The translations under genes were made by a program, and so were the position numbers. The notes under the pieces are model-generated. The model had not been told where the DNA came from. It was given only the letters and a program-made list of their open reading frames with translations, and did not search any database. Of a stretch of DNA of 64,000 bases, positions 22,101 to 35,000 are shown one piece after another. Position 1 is the stretch's first letter, and each line of letters opens with the position of its first letter. This DNA comes from Nemopilema nomurai (lineage: Eukaryota > Cnidaria > Scyphozoa > Rhizostomeae > Rhizostomatidae). The stretch spans positions 333,418-397,417 of the forward strand of contig ML133498.1 in the NCBI GenBank assembly GCA_003864495.1. Reading direction: 5' to 3'.

Positions 22101-25100
22101 AGCCTCGTTTCCATGCAAGCCTCGTTTTGGTTCTAAAGCCCTAGCCTCGTTTTCTCCTACCCTCGTTTTGGTGCTAGATCCTTTTCCTCGTTTTCCTCCT
22201 AGCCTTGTTTCCATGCTAGCCTCCTTTTCGTCCTTGTCTCGTTTTTATCCTAGCCTTGTTTCCATGCTAGCCTAGTTTTCGTCCCTGCCTCGTTTTCGTC
22301 CTAGCCTCGTTTCCATGCTAACCTCGTTTTGGTGCTAGAGCACTAGCCTCGTTTTCGTCCTAGCTTCGTTTAAATACTATCCTCGTTTTGGTGCAAAAAG
22401 CCCTAGCCTTGTTTTCGTTTAAGCCTCGTTTTCGTCCTAGTCTCATTTCCATGCTAGCCTCAATTTGGTGCTTGAAGCTCTAACCTTTTTTTCGTTTTTG
22501 CTCCGTTTTAGTCCTAGCCTTGTTTCCATGCTAGCCTCGTTTTGGTGCTAGCCTCGTTTTGATGCTTAAAGCCTAGCCTCATTTTTGTCCTAACCTCGTT
22601 TTCATGCTAACCTCGTTTTGGTGCTGAACCCCTAGCCTCGTTTTCGTCCTAGCCTCGTTTCCATGCAAGCCTCGTTTTGGTTCCAGAGCCCTAGCCTCGT
22701 TTTCCTCTTAGCATTGTTTCCATGCTAGCGTCGTTTTTGTCCTTGCCTCGTTTTCATCCTAGCCTTGTTTCCATGCTAGCCTCGTTTTCGTCCTTGCCTC
22801 GTTTTCGTCCTAGCCTCGTTTCAATGCTAGTCTCGTTTTGGTGCTAGAGCCCTAGCCTCGTTTTCATCCTAGCTTCGTTTCAATTCTATCTTCGTTTTGG
22901 TGCTAAAAGACAAAGCCTCGTTTTCGTTTCTGCTCCGTTTTGTCATAGTCTCGTTTCCATGCTAGCCTCAATTTGTTGCTAACAGCCCTAGCCTCAATTT
23001 CGTTTTAGCCTCGTTTTCGTCTTAGCCTCGTTCCTATGCAAGCCTCGTTTTGGTTCTAAAGTTCTAGCCTCGTTTTCCTCCTAGCCTCATTTTGGTGCTA
23101 GAGCCCTTGCCTCGTTCCCATGCAAGCCTCGTTTTGGTGCTGAACGCCCTAGCCTCGTTTCCATGCTAGCCTCGTTTTGGCGCTGAAAGCTCTAGCCTCG
23201 TTTATGTCCTATACTCGTTTCCATGCTAGCCTCGTTTTGATGCCTAAAGCCCTAGCCTCATTTTTGTCCTAACCTCGTTTTCATGCTAGCCTTGTTTTGA
23301 TGCTTAGTCCCTAGCCTCATTTTTTGTCCTAACCTCGTTTTCATGCTAACCTCGTTTTGGTGCTGAAAGCCCTAGCCTCGTTTTCGTCCTTGCCTCATTT
23401 CCATGCTAGTCTCGTTTAGTTACTAAAAGCCCTAGCATCGTCTTCGTCCTAGCCTTGTTTCCATGTTTCCTAGCCTTGTTTCCATGCAAGCCTCAACTTT
23501 GTGCTAGCCTTGTTTTTGTGCTAAAAGCCATAGCGTCATTTGCTTCCTACCTTCGATTCTATGCAAGCATCGTTTTGGTGCTAAAGCCCTAGCCTCGTTT
23601 TCGTCCTAGCTTCGTTTAAATTCTATCCTCGTTTTGGTGCAAAAAGCCCTAGCCTTGTTTTTCGTTTAAGCCTCGTTTTCGTTCTAGTCTCGTTTCCATG
23701 CTAGCCTCGATTTGGTGCTTGAAGCCCTAGCCTTTTTTTCGTTTTTGCTCCGTTTCGGCATAGTCTCGTTTCCATGCTAGCCTCAATTTGTTGCTAAAAG
23801 CCCTAGCCTAAATTTATATTTAGCCTCGATTTCGTCCTTGCCTCGTTTCCATGCTAGTCTCGTTAATTTGCTAAAAGCCCTGGCCTCAATTTTGTCCTAG
23901 CCTCCTTTCCATGCTAGCCTTTTTTTGGTGCTAGCCTCGTTTTTATGCTTAAAGCCCTAGCCTTATTTTGTTCTAACCTCGTTTCCATGCTAGCCTCGTT
24001 TTGGTGCTAGCCCTAGCCTCGTTTTCGTCCTAGCATCGTTTCAATTTTATCTTCATTTTGGTGCTAAAAGACACAGCCTCGTTTTCGTTTCTGCTCCGTT
24101 TTGTCATAGTCTCGTTTCCATGCTAGCCTCAATTTGTTGCTAAAAGCCCTAGCCTCAATTTCGTCCTTGCCTCGTTTTCGTCCTAGCCTCGTTTCCATGC
24201 TAGCCTCGTCTTGGTGCTAGAGCCCTAGCCTCGTTTTCGTCCTAGCTTCGTTTCAATTCTATCTTCGTTTTGGTGCTAAAAGAAACAGCCTCGTTTTCAT
24301 TTTAACTCGTATTTGTCCTAGCCTCGTTTCCATGCTAGCCTCGACTTGGTGCTTAAAACCCACCCTCGTTTTCGTTTCTGCTCCGTTTTTGTCATAGTCT
24401 CGTTTCCATGCTAGCCTCAATTTGTTGCTAAAAGCCCTAGCCTCAATTTCGTTTTAGCCTCGATTTCGTCCTTGCCTCGTTTCCATGCTAGTTTCGTTTA
24501 GTTTCTAAAAGCTCTAGCCTCGTTTTTGTCCTAGCCTCGTTTCCATGCTAGCCTCTTTTTGGTTAAAAAGCCCTAGCCTTGTTTTCCTCTTAGCCTTGTT
24601 TCCATGCTAGCCTTGTTTTGATGCTTAAAGCCCTAGCATTTTCGTCCTAACCTCGTTTTCATGCTAGCCTCGTTTTGGTGCTGAACCCCTAGCCTCCTTT
24701 TCGTCCTAGCCTCGTTTCCATGCAAGCCTCGTTTTGGTTCTAAAGCCCTAGCCTCGTTTTCCTCCTACCCTCGTTTTGGTGCTAGATCCCTTTCCTCGTT
24801 TTCCTCCTAGCCTTGTTTCCATGCTAGCCTCCTTTTCGTCCTTGTCTCGTTTTTATCCTAGCCTTGTTTCCATGCTAGCCTAGTTTTCGTCCCTGCCTCG
24901 TTTTTGTCCTAGCCTCGTTTCCATGCTAGCCTCGAGTTGGTGCTAAAAGAAACAGCCTCCTTTTCGTTTTAACCTCGTATTTGTCCTAGCCTCGTTTCCA
25001 TGCTAGCCTCGACTTGGTGCTTAAAACCCACTCTCGTTTTCGTTGTAGCCTCGTTTTGTCCTAGCCTCGTTTCCATGCTAGCCTTGTTTTGATGCTTGAA

Positions 25101-28100
25101 GCTCTAGCCTCATTTTCGTCCTAACCTCATTTTCATGCTATCCTCGTTTTGATGCAAAAAGCCCTAGCCTTGTTTTCGTTTAAGCTTCGTTTTCGTCCTA
25201 GTCTCGTTTCCATGCTAGCCTTGATCTGGTGCTTAAAGCCCTAACCTTTTTTCGTTTTTGCTCCGTTTCGGCATAGTCTCGTTTCCATGTTAGCCTCAAT
25301 TTGTTGCTAAAAGCCCTAGGCTCAATTTCTACTTAGCCTCGATTTCGTCCTTGCCTCGTTTCCATGCTAGTCTCGTTAGTTGCTAAAAGCCCTAGCCTCA
25401 TTTTTTGTCCTAGCCTCGTTTCCATGCTAGCCTCGTTTTGGTGCTAGCCTCGTTTTGATGCTTAATGCCCTAGCCTCATTTTTGTTCTAACCTCGTTTCC
25501 ATGCTAGCCTCGTTTTGGTGCTAGAGCCCTAGCCTCGTTTTCGTCCTAGATTCGTTTCAATTCCATTTTCGTTTTGGTGCTAAAAGACACAGCCTCCTTT
25601 TAGTTTCTGCTCCGTTTCAGCATAGTCTCGTTTCCATGCTAGCCTCAATTTGTTGCTAAAAGCCCTAGCCTCAATTTCTATTTAGCCTCGATTTCGTCCT
25701 TGCCTCGTTTCCATGCTAGTCTCGTTTAGTTGCTAAACGCCCTAGCCTCATTTTTTCCTAGCCTCGTTTCCATGCTAGCCTCGTTTTGGTGCTAGCCTCA
25801 TTTTGATGCTTAAAGCCCTAGCCTCATTTTTGTCCTAACCTCGTTTTCATGCTAACCTTGTTTTGGTGCTGAATGCCCTAGCCTCGTTTTCGTCCTAGCC
25901 TCGTTTCCATGCAAGCCTCGTTTTCGTCCTTGCCTCTTTTTCGTCCTAGCCTCGTTTCCATGCTAGCCTCGATTTGGTGCTAAAAGAAACAGCCTCCTTT
26001 TCGTTTTAACCTCGTATTTGTCCTAGCCTCGTTTCCATGCTAGCCTCGACTTGGTGCTTAAAACCCACTCTCGTTTTCGTTGTAGCCTCGTTTTGTCCTA
26101 GCCTCGTTTCCATGCTAGCCTTGTTTTGATGCTTAAAGCTCTAGCCTCATTTTCGCCCTAACCTCGTTTCCATGCTAGCCTTGCTTTGGTGCTGAATGCC
26201 CTAGCCTCGTTTTCGTTCTAGACTCGTTTCCATGCTAGCCTCGTTTTGGTGCCAGCCTCGTTTTGATGCTTAAAACCCTAGCCTCATTTTCGTCCTAACC
26301 TCGTTTTCATGCTAGCTTTGTTTTGGTGCTGAAACCTCTAGCCTCGTTTATGTCCTATACTCGTTTCCATGCTAGTCTCGTTTAGTTACTAAAAGCCCTA
26401 GCCTCGTCTTCGTCCTAGCCTTCTTTCCATGCTTCCTAGTGTTGTTTCAATGCAAGCCTCAACTTTGTGCTAGCCTTGTTTTTGTGCTAAAAGCCATAGC
26501 CTCGTTTTCGTCCAAGACTTGTTTCCATTTTAGCCTCGTTTTGTTCCTAGCCTCGTTTTGATGCTTAAAGCCCTAGCATCATTTTCGTCCTAACCTCGTT
26601 TTCATGCTAGCCTCGTTTTGGTGCTGAACCCCTAGCCTCGTTTTCGTTCTAAAGCCCTAGCCTCAATTTCGTTCTAACCTCGTTTTCATGCTAGCCTTGT
26701 TTTGGTGCTTAAAGCTCTAGCCTCATTTTCGTCCTAACCTTGTTTCCATGCTAGCCTTTTTTGGTGCTGAACGCCCTAGCCTCGTTTTTGTCCTAGCCTC
26801 GTTTCCATGCTAGCCTCGTTTTGGTTCTAAAGCCCTAGCCTCGTTGGTGCTAAAAGAAACAGCCTCCTTTTCGTTTTAACCTCGTATTTGTCCTAGCCTC
26901 GTTTCCATGCTAGCCTCGACTTGGTGCTTAAAACCCACTCTCGTTTTCGTTGTAGCCTCGTTTTGTCCTAGCCTCGTTTCCATGCTAGCCTTGTTTTGAT
27001 GCTTGAAGCTCTAGCCTCATTTTCGTCCTAACCTCATTTTCATGCTATCCTCGTTTTGATGCAAAAAGCCCTAGCCTTGTTTTCGTTTAAGCTTCGTTTT
27101 CGTCCTAGTCTCGTTTCCATGCTAGCCTTGATTTGGTGCATAAAGCCCTAACCTTTTTTTCGTTTTTGCTCCGTTTCGGCATAGTCTCGTTTCCATGTTA
27201 GCCTCAATTTGTTGCTAAAAGCCCTAGGCTCAATTTCTACTTAGCCTCGATTTCGTCCTTGCCTCGTTTCCATGCTAGTCTCGTTTAGTTGCTAAAAGCC
27301 CTAGCCTCATTTTTGTCCTAGCCTCGTTTCCATGCTAGCCTCGTTTTGGTGCTAGCCTCGTTTTGATGCTTAATGCCCTAGCCTCATTTTTGTTCTAACC
27401 TCGTTTCCATGCTAGCCTCGTTTTGGTGCTAGAGCCCTAGCCTCGTTTTCGTCCTAGATTCGTTTCAATTCCATTTTCGTTTTGGTGCTAAAAGACACAG
27501 CCTCCTTTTAGTTTCTGCTCCGTTTCAGCATAGTCTCGTTTCCATGCTAGCCTCAATTTGTTGCTAAAAGCCCTAGCCTCAATTTCTATTTAGCCTCGAT
27601 TTCGTCCTTGCCTCGTTTCCATGCTAGTCTCGTTTAGTTGCTAAACGCCCTAGCCTCATTTTTTCCTAGCCTCGTTTCCATGCTAGCCTCGTTTTGGTGC
27701 TAGCCTCATTTTGATGCTTAAAGCCCTAGCCTCATTTTTGTCCTAACCTCGTTTTCATGCTAACCTTGTTTTGGTGCTGAATGCCCTAGCCTCGTTTTCG
27801 TCCTAGCCTCGTTTCCATGCAAGCCTCGTTTTCGTCCTTGCCTCTTTTTCGTCCTAGCCTCGTTTCCATGCTAGCCTCGATTTGGTGCTAAAAGAAACAG
27901 CCTCCTTTTCGTTTTAACCTCGTATTTGTCCTAGCCTCGTTTCCATGCTAGCCTCGACTTGGTGCTTAAAACCCACTCTCGTTTTCGTTGTAGCCTCGTT
28001 TTGTCCTAGCCTCGTTTCCATGCTAGCCTTGTTTTGATGCTTAAAGCTCTAGCCTCATTTTCGCCCTAACCTCGTTTCCATGCTAGCCTTGCTTTGGTGC

Positions 28101-29068
28101 TGAATGCCCTAGCCTCGTTTTCGTTCTAGACTCGTTTCCATGCTAGCCTCGTTTTGGTGCCAGCCTCGTTTTGATGCTTAAACCCTAGCCTCATTTTCGT
28201 CCTAACCTCGTTTTCATTCTAGCTTTGTTTTGGTGCTGAAACCTCTAGCCTCGTTTATGTCCTATACTCGTTTCCATGCTAGTCTCGTTTAGTTACTAAA
28301 AGCCCTAGCCTCGTCTTCGTCCTAGCCTTCTTTCCATGCTTCCTAGTGTTGTTTCAATGCAAGCCTCAACTTTGTGCTAGCCTTGTTTTTGTGCTAAAAG
28401 CCATAGCCTCGTTTTCGTCCAAGACTTGTTTCCATTTTAGCCTCGTTTTGTTCCTAGCCTCGTTTTGATGCTTAAAGCCCTAGCATCATTTTCGTCCTAA
28501 CCTCGTTTTCATGCTAGCCTCGTTTTGGTGCTGAACCCCTAGCCTCGTTTTCGTTCTAAAGCCCTAGCCTCAATTTCGTTCTAACCTCGTTTTCATGCTA
28601 GCCTTGTTTTGGTGCTTAAAGCTCTAGCCTCATTTTCGTCCTAACCTTGTTTCCATGCTAGCCTTTTTTTGGTGCTGAACGCCCTAGCCTCGTTTTTGTC
28701 CTAGCCTCGTTTCCATGCTAGCCTCGTTTTGGTTCTAAAGCCCTAGCCTCGTTTTCCTCCTAGCCTTGTTTCCATGCTAGCCTCGTTTTCGTCCTTGCCT
28801 CGTTTTCGTCCTAGCCTCGTTACCATGCTAGCCTCGTTTTGGTGCTAAAAGAAACAGCCTCATTTTCGTTTAAACCTCGTATTAGTCCTAGCCTCGTTTC
28901 CAAAATAGCCTCGACTTGGTCCTTAAAACCCACTCTCGTTTTCGTTATAGCCTCGTTTTGTCCTAGCCTCGTTTCCATGCTAGCCTCGTTTTGGTTTTAA
29001 ACCCCTAGCCTCGTTTTCCTCTTAGCCTTGTTTCCATGCTAGCCTCGTTTTGATGCTTAAAGCCCAAG
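19172..29068 (+). repeat. ~9.9-kb higher-order repeat, copy A
   Basis: Copy A recurs from 29069 with an offset of 9,897-9,906. Landmarks include GGTACTAGAGCC at 20795, 30701 and 40594 and TAGAGCACTAGCC near 22330, 32242 and 42138. By eye, differences from copy B are scattered single substitutions and short indels. The unit equals roughly 165 monomers. Near 19455-19480 copy A has several missing bases compared with B. The unit contains a tandem ~1.9-kb duplication of its own. Confidence 0.88.
24937..28750 (+). repeat. Nested 1.9-kb tandem duplication inside HOR copy A
   Basis: The units are 24937-26843 and 26844-28750, shift 1,907. The junction reads CCTCGTTGGTGCTAAAAG at about 26840, a shortened module that fuses the end of unit one to its own beginning (CCTCGAGTTGGTGCTAAAAG at 24930). 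The same junction is present in copy B. Confidence 0.85.
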
Positions 29069-32000
29069 CCTCATTTTTGTCCTAACCTCGTTTTCATGCT
29101 AGCCTCGTTTTGGTGCTGAACGCCCTAGCCTCGTTTTCGTCCTAGCCTCGTTTCCATGCTAGCCTCGTTTTGGTTCTAAAGCCCTAGCCTCGTATTCCTC
29201 CTAGCCTTGTTTCCATGCTAGCCTCGTTTTTGTCCTTGCCTCTTTTTCGTCCTAGCCTCGTTTCCATGCTAGCCTCGATTTGGTGCTAAAAGAAACAGCC
29301 TCATTTTCGTTTAAACCTCGTATTAGTCCTAGCCTCGTTTCCAAAATAGCCTCGACTTGGTGCTTAAAACCCACTCTCGTTTTCGTTGTAGCCTCGTTTT
29401 GTCCTAGCCTCGTTTCCATGCTAGCCTTGTTTTGATGCTTAAAGCTCTAGCCTCATTATCGTCCTAACCTCGTTTCCATGCTAGCCTTGTTTTTGGTGCT
29501 GAACGCCCTAGCCTCGTTTTCGTCCTAGACTCGTTTCCATGCTAGCCTCGTTTTGGTGCCAGCCTCGTTTTGATGCTTAAAACCCTAGCCTCATTTTCGT
29601 CCTAACCTCGTTTTCATGCTAGCTTTGTTTTGGTGCTGAAAGCTCTAGCCTCGTTTATGTCCTATACTCGTTTCCATGCTAGCCTCGTTTTGATGCTTAA
29701 AGCCCTAGCCTCATTTTTGTCCTAACCTCGTTTTCATGCTAGCCTTGTTTTGATGCTTAGTCCCTAGCCTCATTTTTTGTCCTAACCTCGTTTTCATGCT
29801 ATCCTCGTTTTGATGCAAAAAGCCCTAGCCTTGTTTTCGTTTAAGCTTCGTTTTCGTCCTAGTCTCGTTTCCATGCTAGCCTTGATTTGGTGCTTAAAGC
29901 CCTAACCTTTTTTTCGTTTTTGCTCCGTTTCGGCATAGTCTCGTTTTCCATGTTAGCCTCAATTTGTTGCTAAAAGCCCTAGGCTCAATTTCTATTAAGC
30001 CTCGATTTCGTCCTTGCCTCGTTTCCATGCTAGTCTCGTTTAGTTGCTAAAAGCCCTAGCCTCATTTTTGTCCTAGCCTCGTTTCCATGCTAGCCTCGTT
30101 TTGGTGCTAGCCTCGTTTTGATGCTTAAAGCCCTAGCCTCATTTTTGTTCTAACCTCGTTTCCATGCTAGCCTCGTTTTGGTGCTAGAGCCCTAGCCTCG
30201 TTTTCGTCCTAGATTCGTTTCAATTCTATTTTTGTTTTGGTGCTAAAAGACACAGCCTCCTTTTAGTTTCTGCTCCGTTTCAGCATAGTCTCGTTTCCAT
30301 GCTAGCCTCAATTTGTTGCTAAAAGCCCTAGCCTCAATTTCTATTTAGCCTCGATTTCGTCCTTGCCTCGTTTCCATGCTAGTCTCGTTTAGTTGCTAAA
30401 AGCCCTAGCCTCATTTTTTTCCTAGCCTCGTTTCCATGCTAGCCTCGTTTTGGTGCTAGCCTCATTTTGATGCTTAAAGCCCTAGCCTCATTTTTGTCCT
30501 AACCTCGTTTTTCATGCTAACCTTGTTTTGGTGCTGAATGCCCTAGCCTCGTTTTCGTCCTAGCCTCGTTTCCATGCAAGCCTCGTTTTCGTCCTTGCCT
30601 AGTTTTCATCCTAGCCTCGTTCCCATAAAAGCCTCGTTTTGGTGCTGAACGCCCTAGCTTCGTTTTCTTCCTAGTCTCGTTTCCATGCTAGCCGTGTTTT
30701 GGTACTAGAGCCCTAGCCTCGTTTTCGTCCTAGCTTCGTTTCAATTCCATCTTCGTTTTGGTGCTAAAAGACACAGCCTCGTTTTCGTTTCTGCTCCGTT
30801 TTTGTCATAGTCTCGTTTCCATGCTAGCCTCAATTTGTTGCCAAAAGCCCTAGCCTCAATTTCGTTTTAGCCTCGATTTCGTCCTTGCCTCGTTTCCATG
30901 CTAGTTTCGTTTAGTTTCTAAAAGCTCTAGCCTAGTTTTTTACAGCCTCGTTTTCATGATAGCCTCTTTTTGGTTCTAAAGCCCTAGCCTCGTTTTTCTC
31001 TTAGCCTTGTTTCCATGCTAGCCTTGTTTGATGCTTAAAGCCCTAGCCTCATTTTTGTCCTAACCTCGTTTTCATGCTAGCCTCGTTTTGGTGCTGAAGG
31101 CCCTAGCCTCGTTTTCTTCCTAGTCTCGTTTCCATGCTAGCCATGTTTTGGTGCTAAAAACCCTAGCCTCGTTTTCGTCCAAGACTCGTTTCCATTTTAG
31201 CCTCGTTTTGTTCCTAGCCTCGTTTTGATGCTTAAAGCCCTAGCATCATTTTTGTCCTAATCTCGTTTTTATGCTAGCCTTGTTTTGATGCTTAATCCCT
31301 AGCCTCATTTTTGTCCTAACCTCGTTTTCATGCTAACCTCGTTTTGGTGCTGAGCGCCCAAGGCTCGTTTTCGTCCTTGCCACATTTCCATGCTATTCTC
31401 GCTTAGTTACTAAAAGCCCTAGCCTCGTCTTCGTCCTAGCCTTGTTTCCATGCTTCCTAGCCTTGTTTCCATGCAATCCTCAACTTTGTGCTAGCCTTGT
31501 TTTGGTGCTAAAAGCCATTGCCTCGTTTTCGTCCTACCTTCGATTCTATGCAAGCATCGTTTTGGTGCTAAAGCCCTAGCCTCGCTTTCTTCCTAGTCTT
31601 GATTCCATGCTAGCCTTGTTTTGGTGCTAAAAGCCCTAGTCTCACTTTCGTCCTAGCCTCATTTTGGTGCTGGAGCCCTAGCCTTGTTTCCATTTTAGCC
31701 TCGTTTTGTTCCTAGCCTCGTTTTGATGCTCAAAGCCCTAGCATCATTTTCGTCCTAACCTCGTTTTCATGCTAGCCTCGTTTTGGTGCTGAACCCCTAG
31801 CCTCGTTTTCGTACTAGCCTCGTTTCCATGCAAGCCTCCTTTTGGTTCTAAAGCCCTAGCCTCGTTTTCGTCCAAGAATCGTTTCCATTTTAGCCTCGTT
31901 TTGTTTCTAGCCTCGTTTTGATGCTTAAAGCCCTAGCATTTTCGTCCTAACCTCGTTTTCATGCTAGCCTCGTTTTGGTGCTGAACCCCAAGCCTCCTTT

Positions 32001-35000
32001 TCGTCGTAGCCTCGTTTCCATGCAAGCCTCGTTTTGGTTCTAAAGCCCTAGCCTCGTTTTCCTCCTACCTCGTTTTGGTGCTAGATCCTTTTCCTCGTTT
32101 TCCTCCTAGCCTTGTTTCCATGCTAGCCTCCTTTTCGTCCTTGTCTCGTTTTTATCCTAGCCTTGTTTCCATGCTAGCCTAGTTTTCGTCCCTGCCTCGT
32201 TTTCGTCCTAGCCTCGTTTCCATGCTAACCTCGTTTTGGTGCTAGAGCACTAGCCTCGTTTTCGTCCTAGCTTCGTTTAAATACTATCCTCGTTTTGGTG
32301 CAAAAAGCCCTAGCCTTGTTTTCGTTTAAGCCTCGTTTTCGTCCTAGTCTCATTTCCATGCTAGCCTCAATTTGGTGCTTGAAGCTCTAACCTTTTTTTC
32401 GTTTTTGCTCCGTTTTAGTCCTAGCCTTGTTTCCATGCTAGCCTCGTTTTGGTGCTAGCCTCGTTTTGATGCTTAAGCCTAGCCTCATTTTTGTCCTAAC
32501 CTCGTTTTCATGCTAACCTCGTTTTGGTGCTGAACCCCTAGCCTCGTTTTCGTCCTAGCCTCGTTTCCATGCAAGCCTCGTTTTGGTTCCAGAGCCCTAG
32601 CCTCGTTTTCCTCTTAGCATTGTTTCCATGCTAGCGTCGTTTTTGTCCTTGCCTCGTTTTCATCCTAGCCTTGTTTCCATGCTAGCCTCGTTTTCGTCCT
32701 TGCCTCGTTTTCGTCCTAGCCTCGTTTCAATGCTAGTCTCGTTTTGGTGCTAGAGCCCTAGCCTCGTTTTCATCCTAGCTCGTTTCAATTCTATCTTCGT
32801 TTTGGTGCTAAAAGACAAAGCCTCGTTTTCGTTCTGCTCCGTTTTTGTCATAGTCTCGTTTCCATGCTAGCCTCAATTTGTTGCTAACAGCCCTAGCCTC
32901 AATTTCGTTTTAGCCTCGTTTTCGTCTTAGCCTCGTTCCTATGCAAGCCTCGTTTTGGTTCTAAAGTTCTAGCCTCGTTTTCCTCCTAGCCTCATTTTGG
33001 TGCTAGAGCCCTTGCCTCGTTCCCATGCAAGCCTCGTTTTGGTGCTGAACGCCCTAGCCTCGTTTCCATGCTAGCCTCGTTTGGCGCTGAAAGCTCTAGC
33101 CTCGTTTATGTCCTATACTCGTTTCCATGCTAGCCTCGTTTTGATGCCTAAAGCCCTAGCCTCATTTTTGTCCTAACCTCGTTTTCATGCTAGCCTTGTT
33201 TTGATGCTTAGTCCCTAGCCTCATTTTTTGTCCTAACCTCGTTTTCATGCTAACCTCGTTTTGGTGCTGAAAGCCCTAGCCTCGTTTTCGTCCTTGCCTC
33301 ATTTCCATGCTAGTCTCGTTTAGTTACTAAAAGCCCTAGCATCGTCTTCGTCCTAGCCTTGTTTCCATGTTTCCTAGCCTTGTTTCCATGCAAGCCTCAA
33401 CTTTGTGCTAGCCTTGTTTTTGTGCTAAAAGCCATAGCGTCATTTGCTTCCTACCTTCGATTCTATGCAAGCATCGTTTTGGTGCTAAAGCCCTAGCCTC
33501 GTTTTCGTCCTAGCTTCGTTTAAATTCTATCCTCGTTTTGGTGCAAAAAGCCCTAGCCTTGTTTTTCGTTTAAGCCTCGTTTTCGTTCTAGTCTCGTTTC
33601 CATGCTAGCCTCGATTTGGTGCTTGAAGCCCTAGCCTTTTTTTCGTTTTTGCTCCGTTTCGGCATAGTCTCGTTTCCATGCTAGCCTCAATTTGTTGCTA
33701 AAAGCCCTAGCCTAAATTTATATTTAGCCTCGATTTCGTCCTTGCCTCGTTTCCATGCTAGTCTCGTTAATTTGCTAAAAGCCCTGGCCTCAATTTTGTC
33801 CTAGCCTCCTTTCCATGCTAGCCTTTTTTTGGTGCTAGCCTCGTTTTTATGCTTAAAGCCCTAGCCTTATTTTGTTCTAACCTCGTTTCCATGCTAGCCT
33901 CGTTTTGGTGCTAGAGCCCTAGCCTCGTTTTCGTCCTAGCATCGTTTCAATTTTATCTTCATTTTGGTGCTAAAAGACACAGCCTCGTTTTCGTTTCTGC
34001 TCCGTTTTTGTCATAGTCTCGTTTCCATGCTAGCCTCAATTTGTTGCTAAAAGCCCTAGCCTCAATTTCGTCCTTGCCTCGTTTTCGTCCTAGCCTCGTT
34101 TCCATGCTAGCCTCGTCTTGGTGCTAGAGCCCTAGCCTCGTTTTCGTCCTAGCTTCGTTTCAATTCTATCTTCGTTTTGGTGCTAAAAGAAACAGCCTCG
34201 TTTTCATTTTAACCTCGTATTTGTCCTAGCCTCGTTTCCATGCTAGCCTCGACTTGGTGCTTAAAACCCACCCTCGTTTTCGTTTCTGCTCCGTTTTTGT
34301 CATAGTCTCGTTTCCATGCTAGCCTCAATTTGTTGCTAAAAGCCCTAGCCTCAATTTCGTTTTAGCCTCGATTTCGTCCTTGCCTCGTTTCCATGCTAGT
34401 TTCGTTTAGTTTCTAAAAGCTCTAGCCTCGTTTTTGTCCTAGCCTCGTTTCCATGCTAGCCTCTTTTTGGTTAAAAAGCCCTAGCCTTGTTTTCCTCTTA
34501 GCCTTGTTTCCATGCTAGCCTTGTTTTGATGCTTAAAGCCCTAGCATTTTCGTCCTAACCTCGTTTTCATGCTAGCCTCGTTTTGGTGCTGAACCCCTAG
34601 CCTCCTTTTCGTCCTAGCCTCGTTTCCATGCAAGCCTCGTTTTGGTTCTAAAGCCCTAGCCTCGTTTTCCTCCTACCCTCGTTTTGGTGCTAGATCCCTT
34701 TCCTCGTTTTCCTCCTAGCCTTGTTTCCATGCTAGCCTCCTTTTCGTCCTTGTCTCGTTTTTATCCTAGCCTTGTTTCCATGCTAGCCTAGTTTTCGTCC
34801 CTGCCTCGTTTTTGTCCTAGCCTCGTTTCCATGCTAGCCTCGAGTTGGTGCTAAAAGAAACAGCCTCCTTTTCGTTTTAACCTCGTATTTGTCCTAGCCT
34901 CGTTTCCATGCTAGCCTCGACTTGGTGCTTAAAACCCACTCTCGTTTTCGTTGTAGCCTCGTTTTGTCCTAGCCTCGTTTCCATGCTAGCCTTGTTTTGA

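Noticed and set aside
22026..22214. A 62-codon minus-strand frame rich in Lys, Arg and Gly.
   Set aside because: It is the reverse strand of the repeat; the composition follows from complementing T/C-rich modules.
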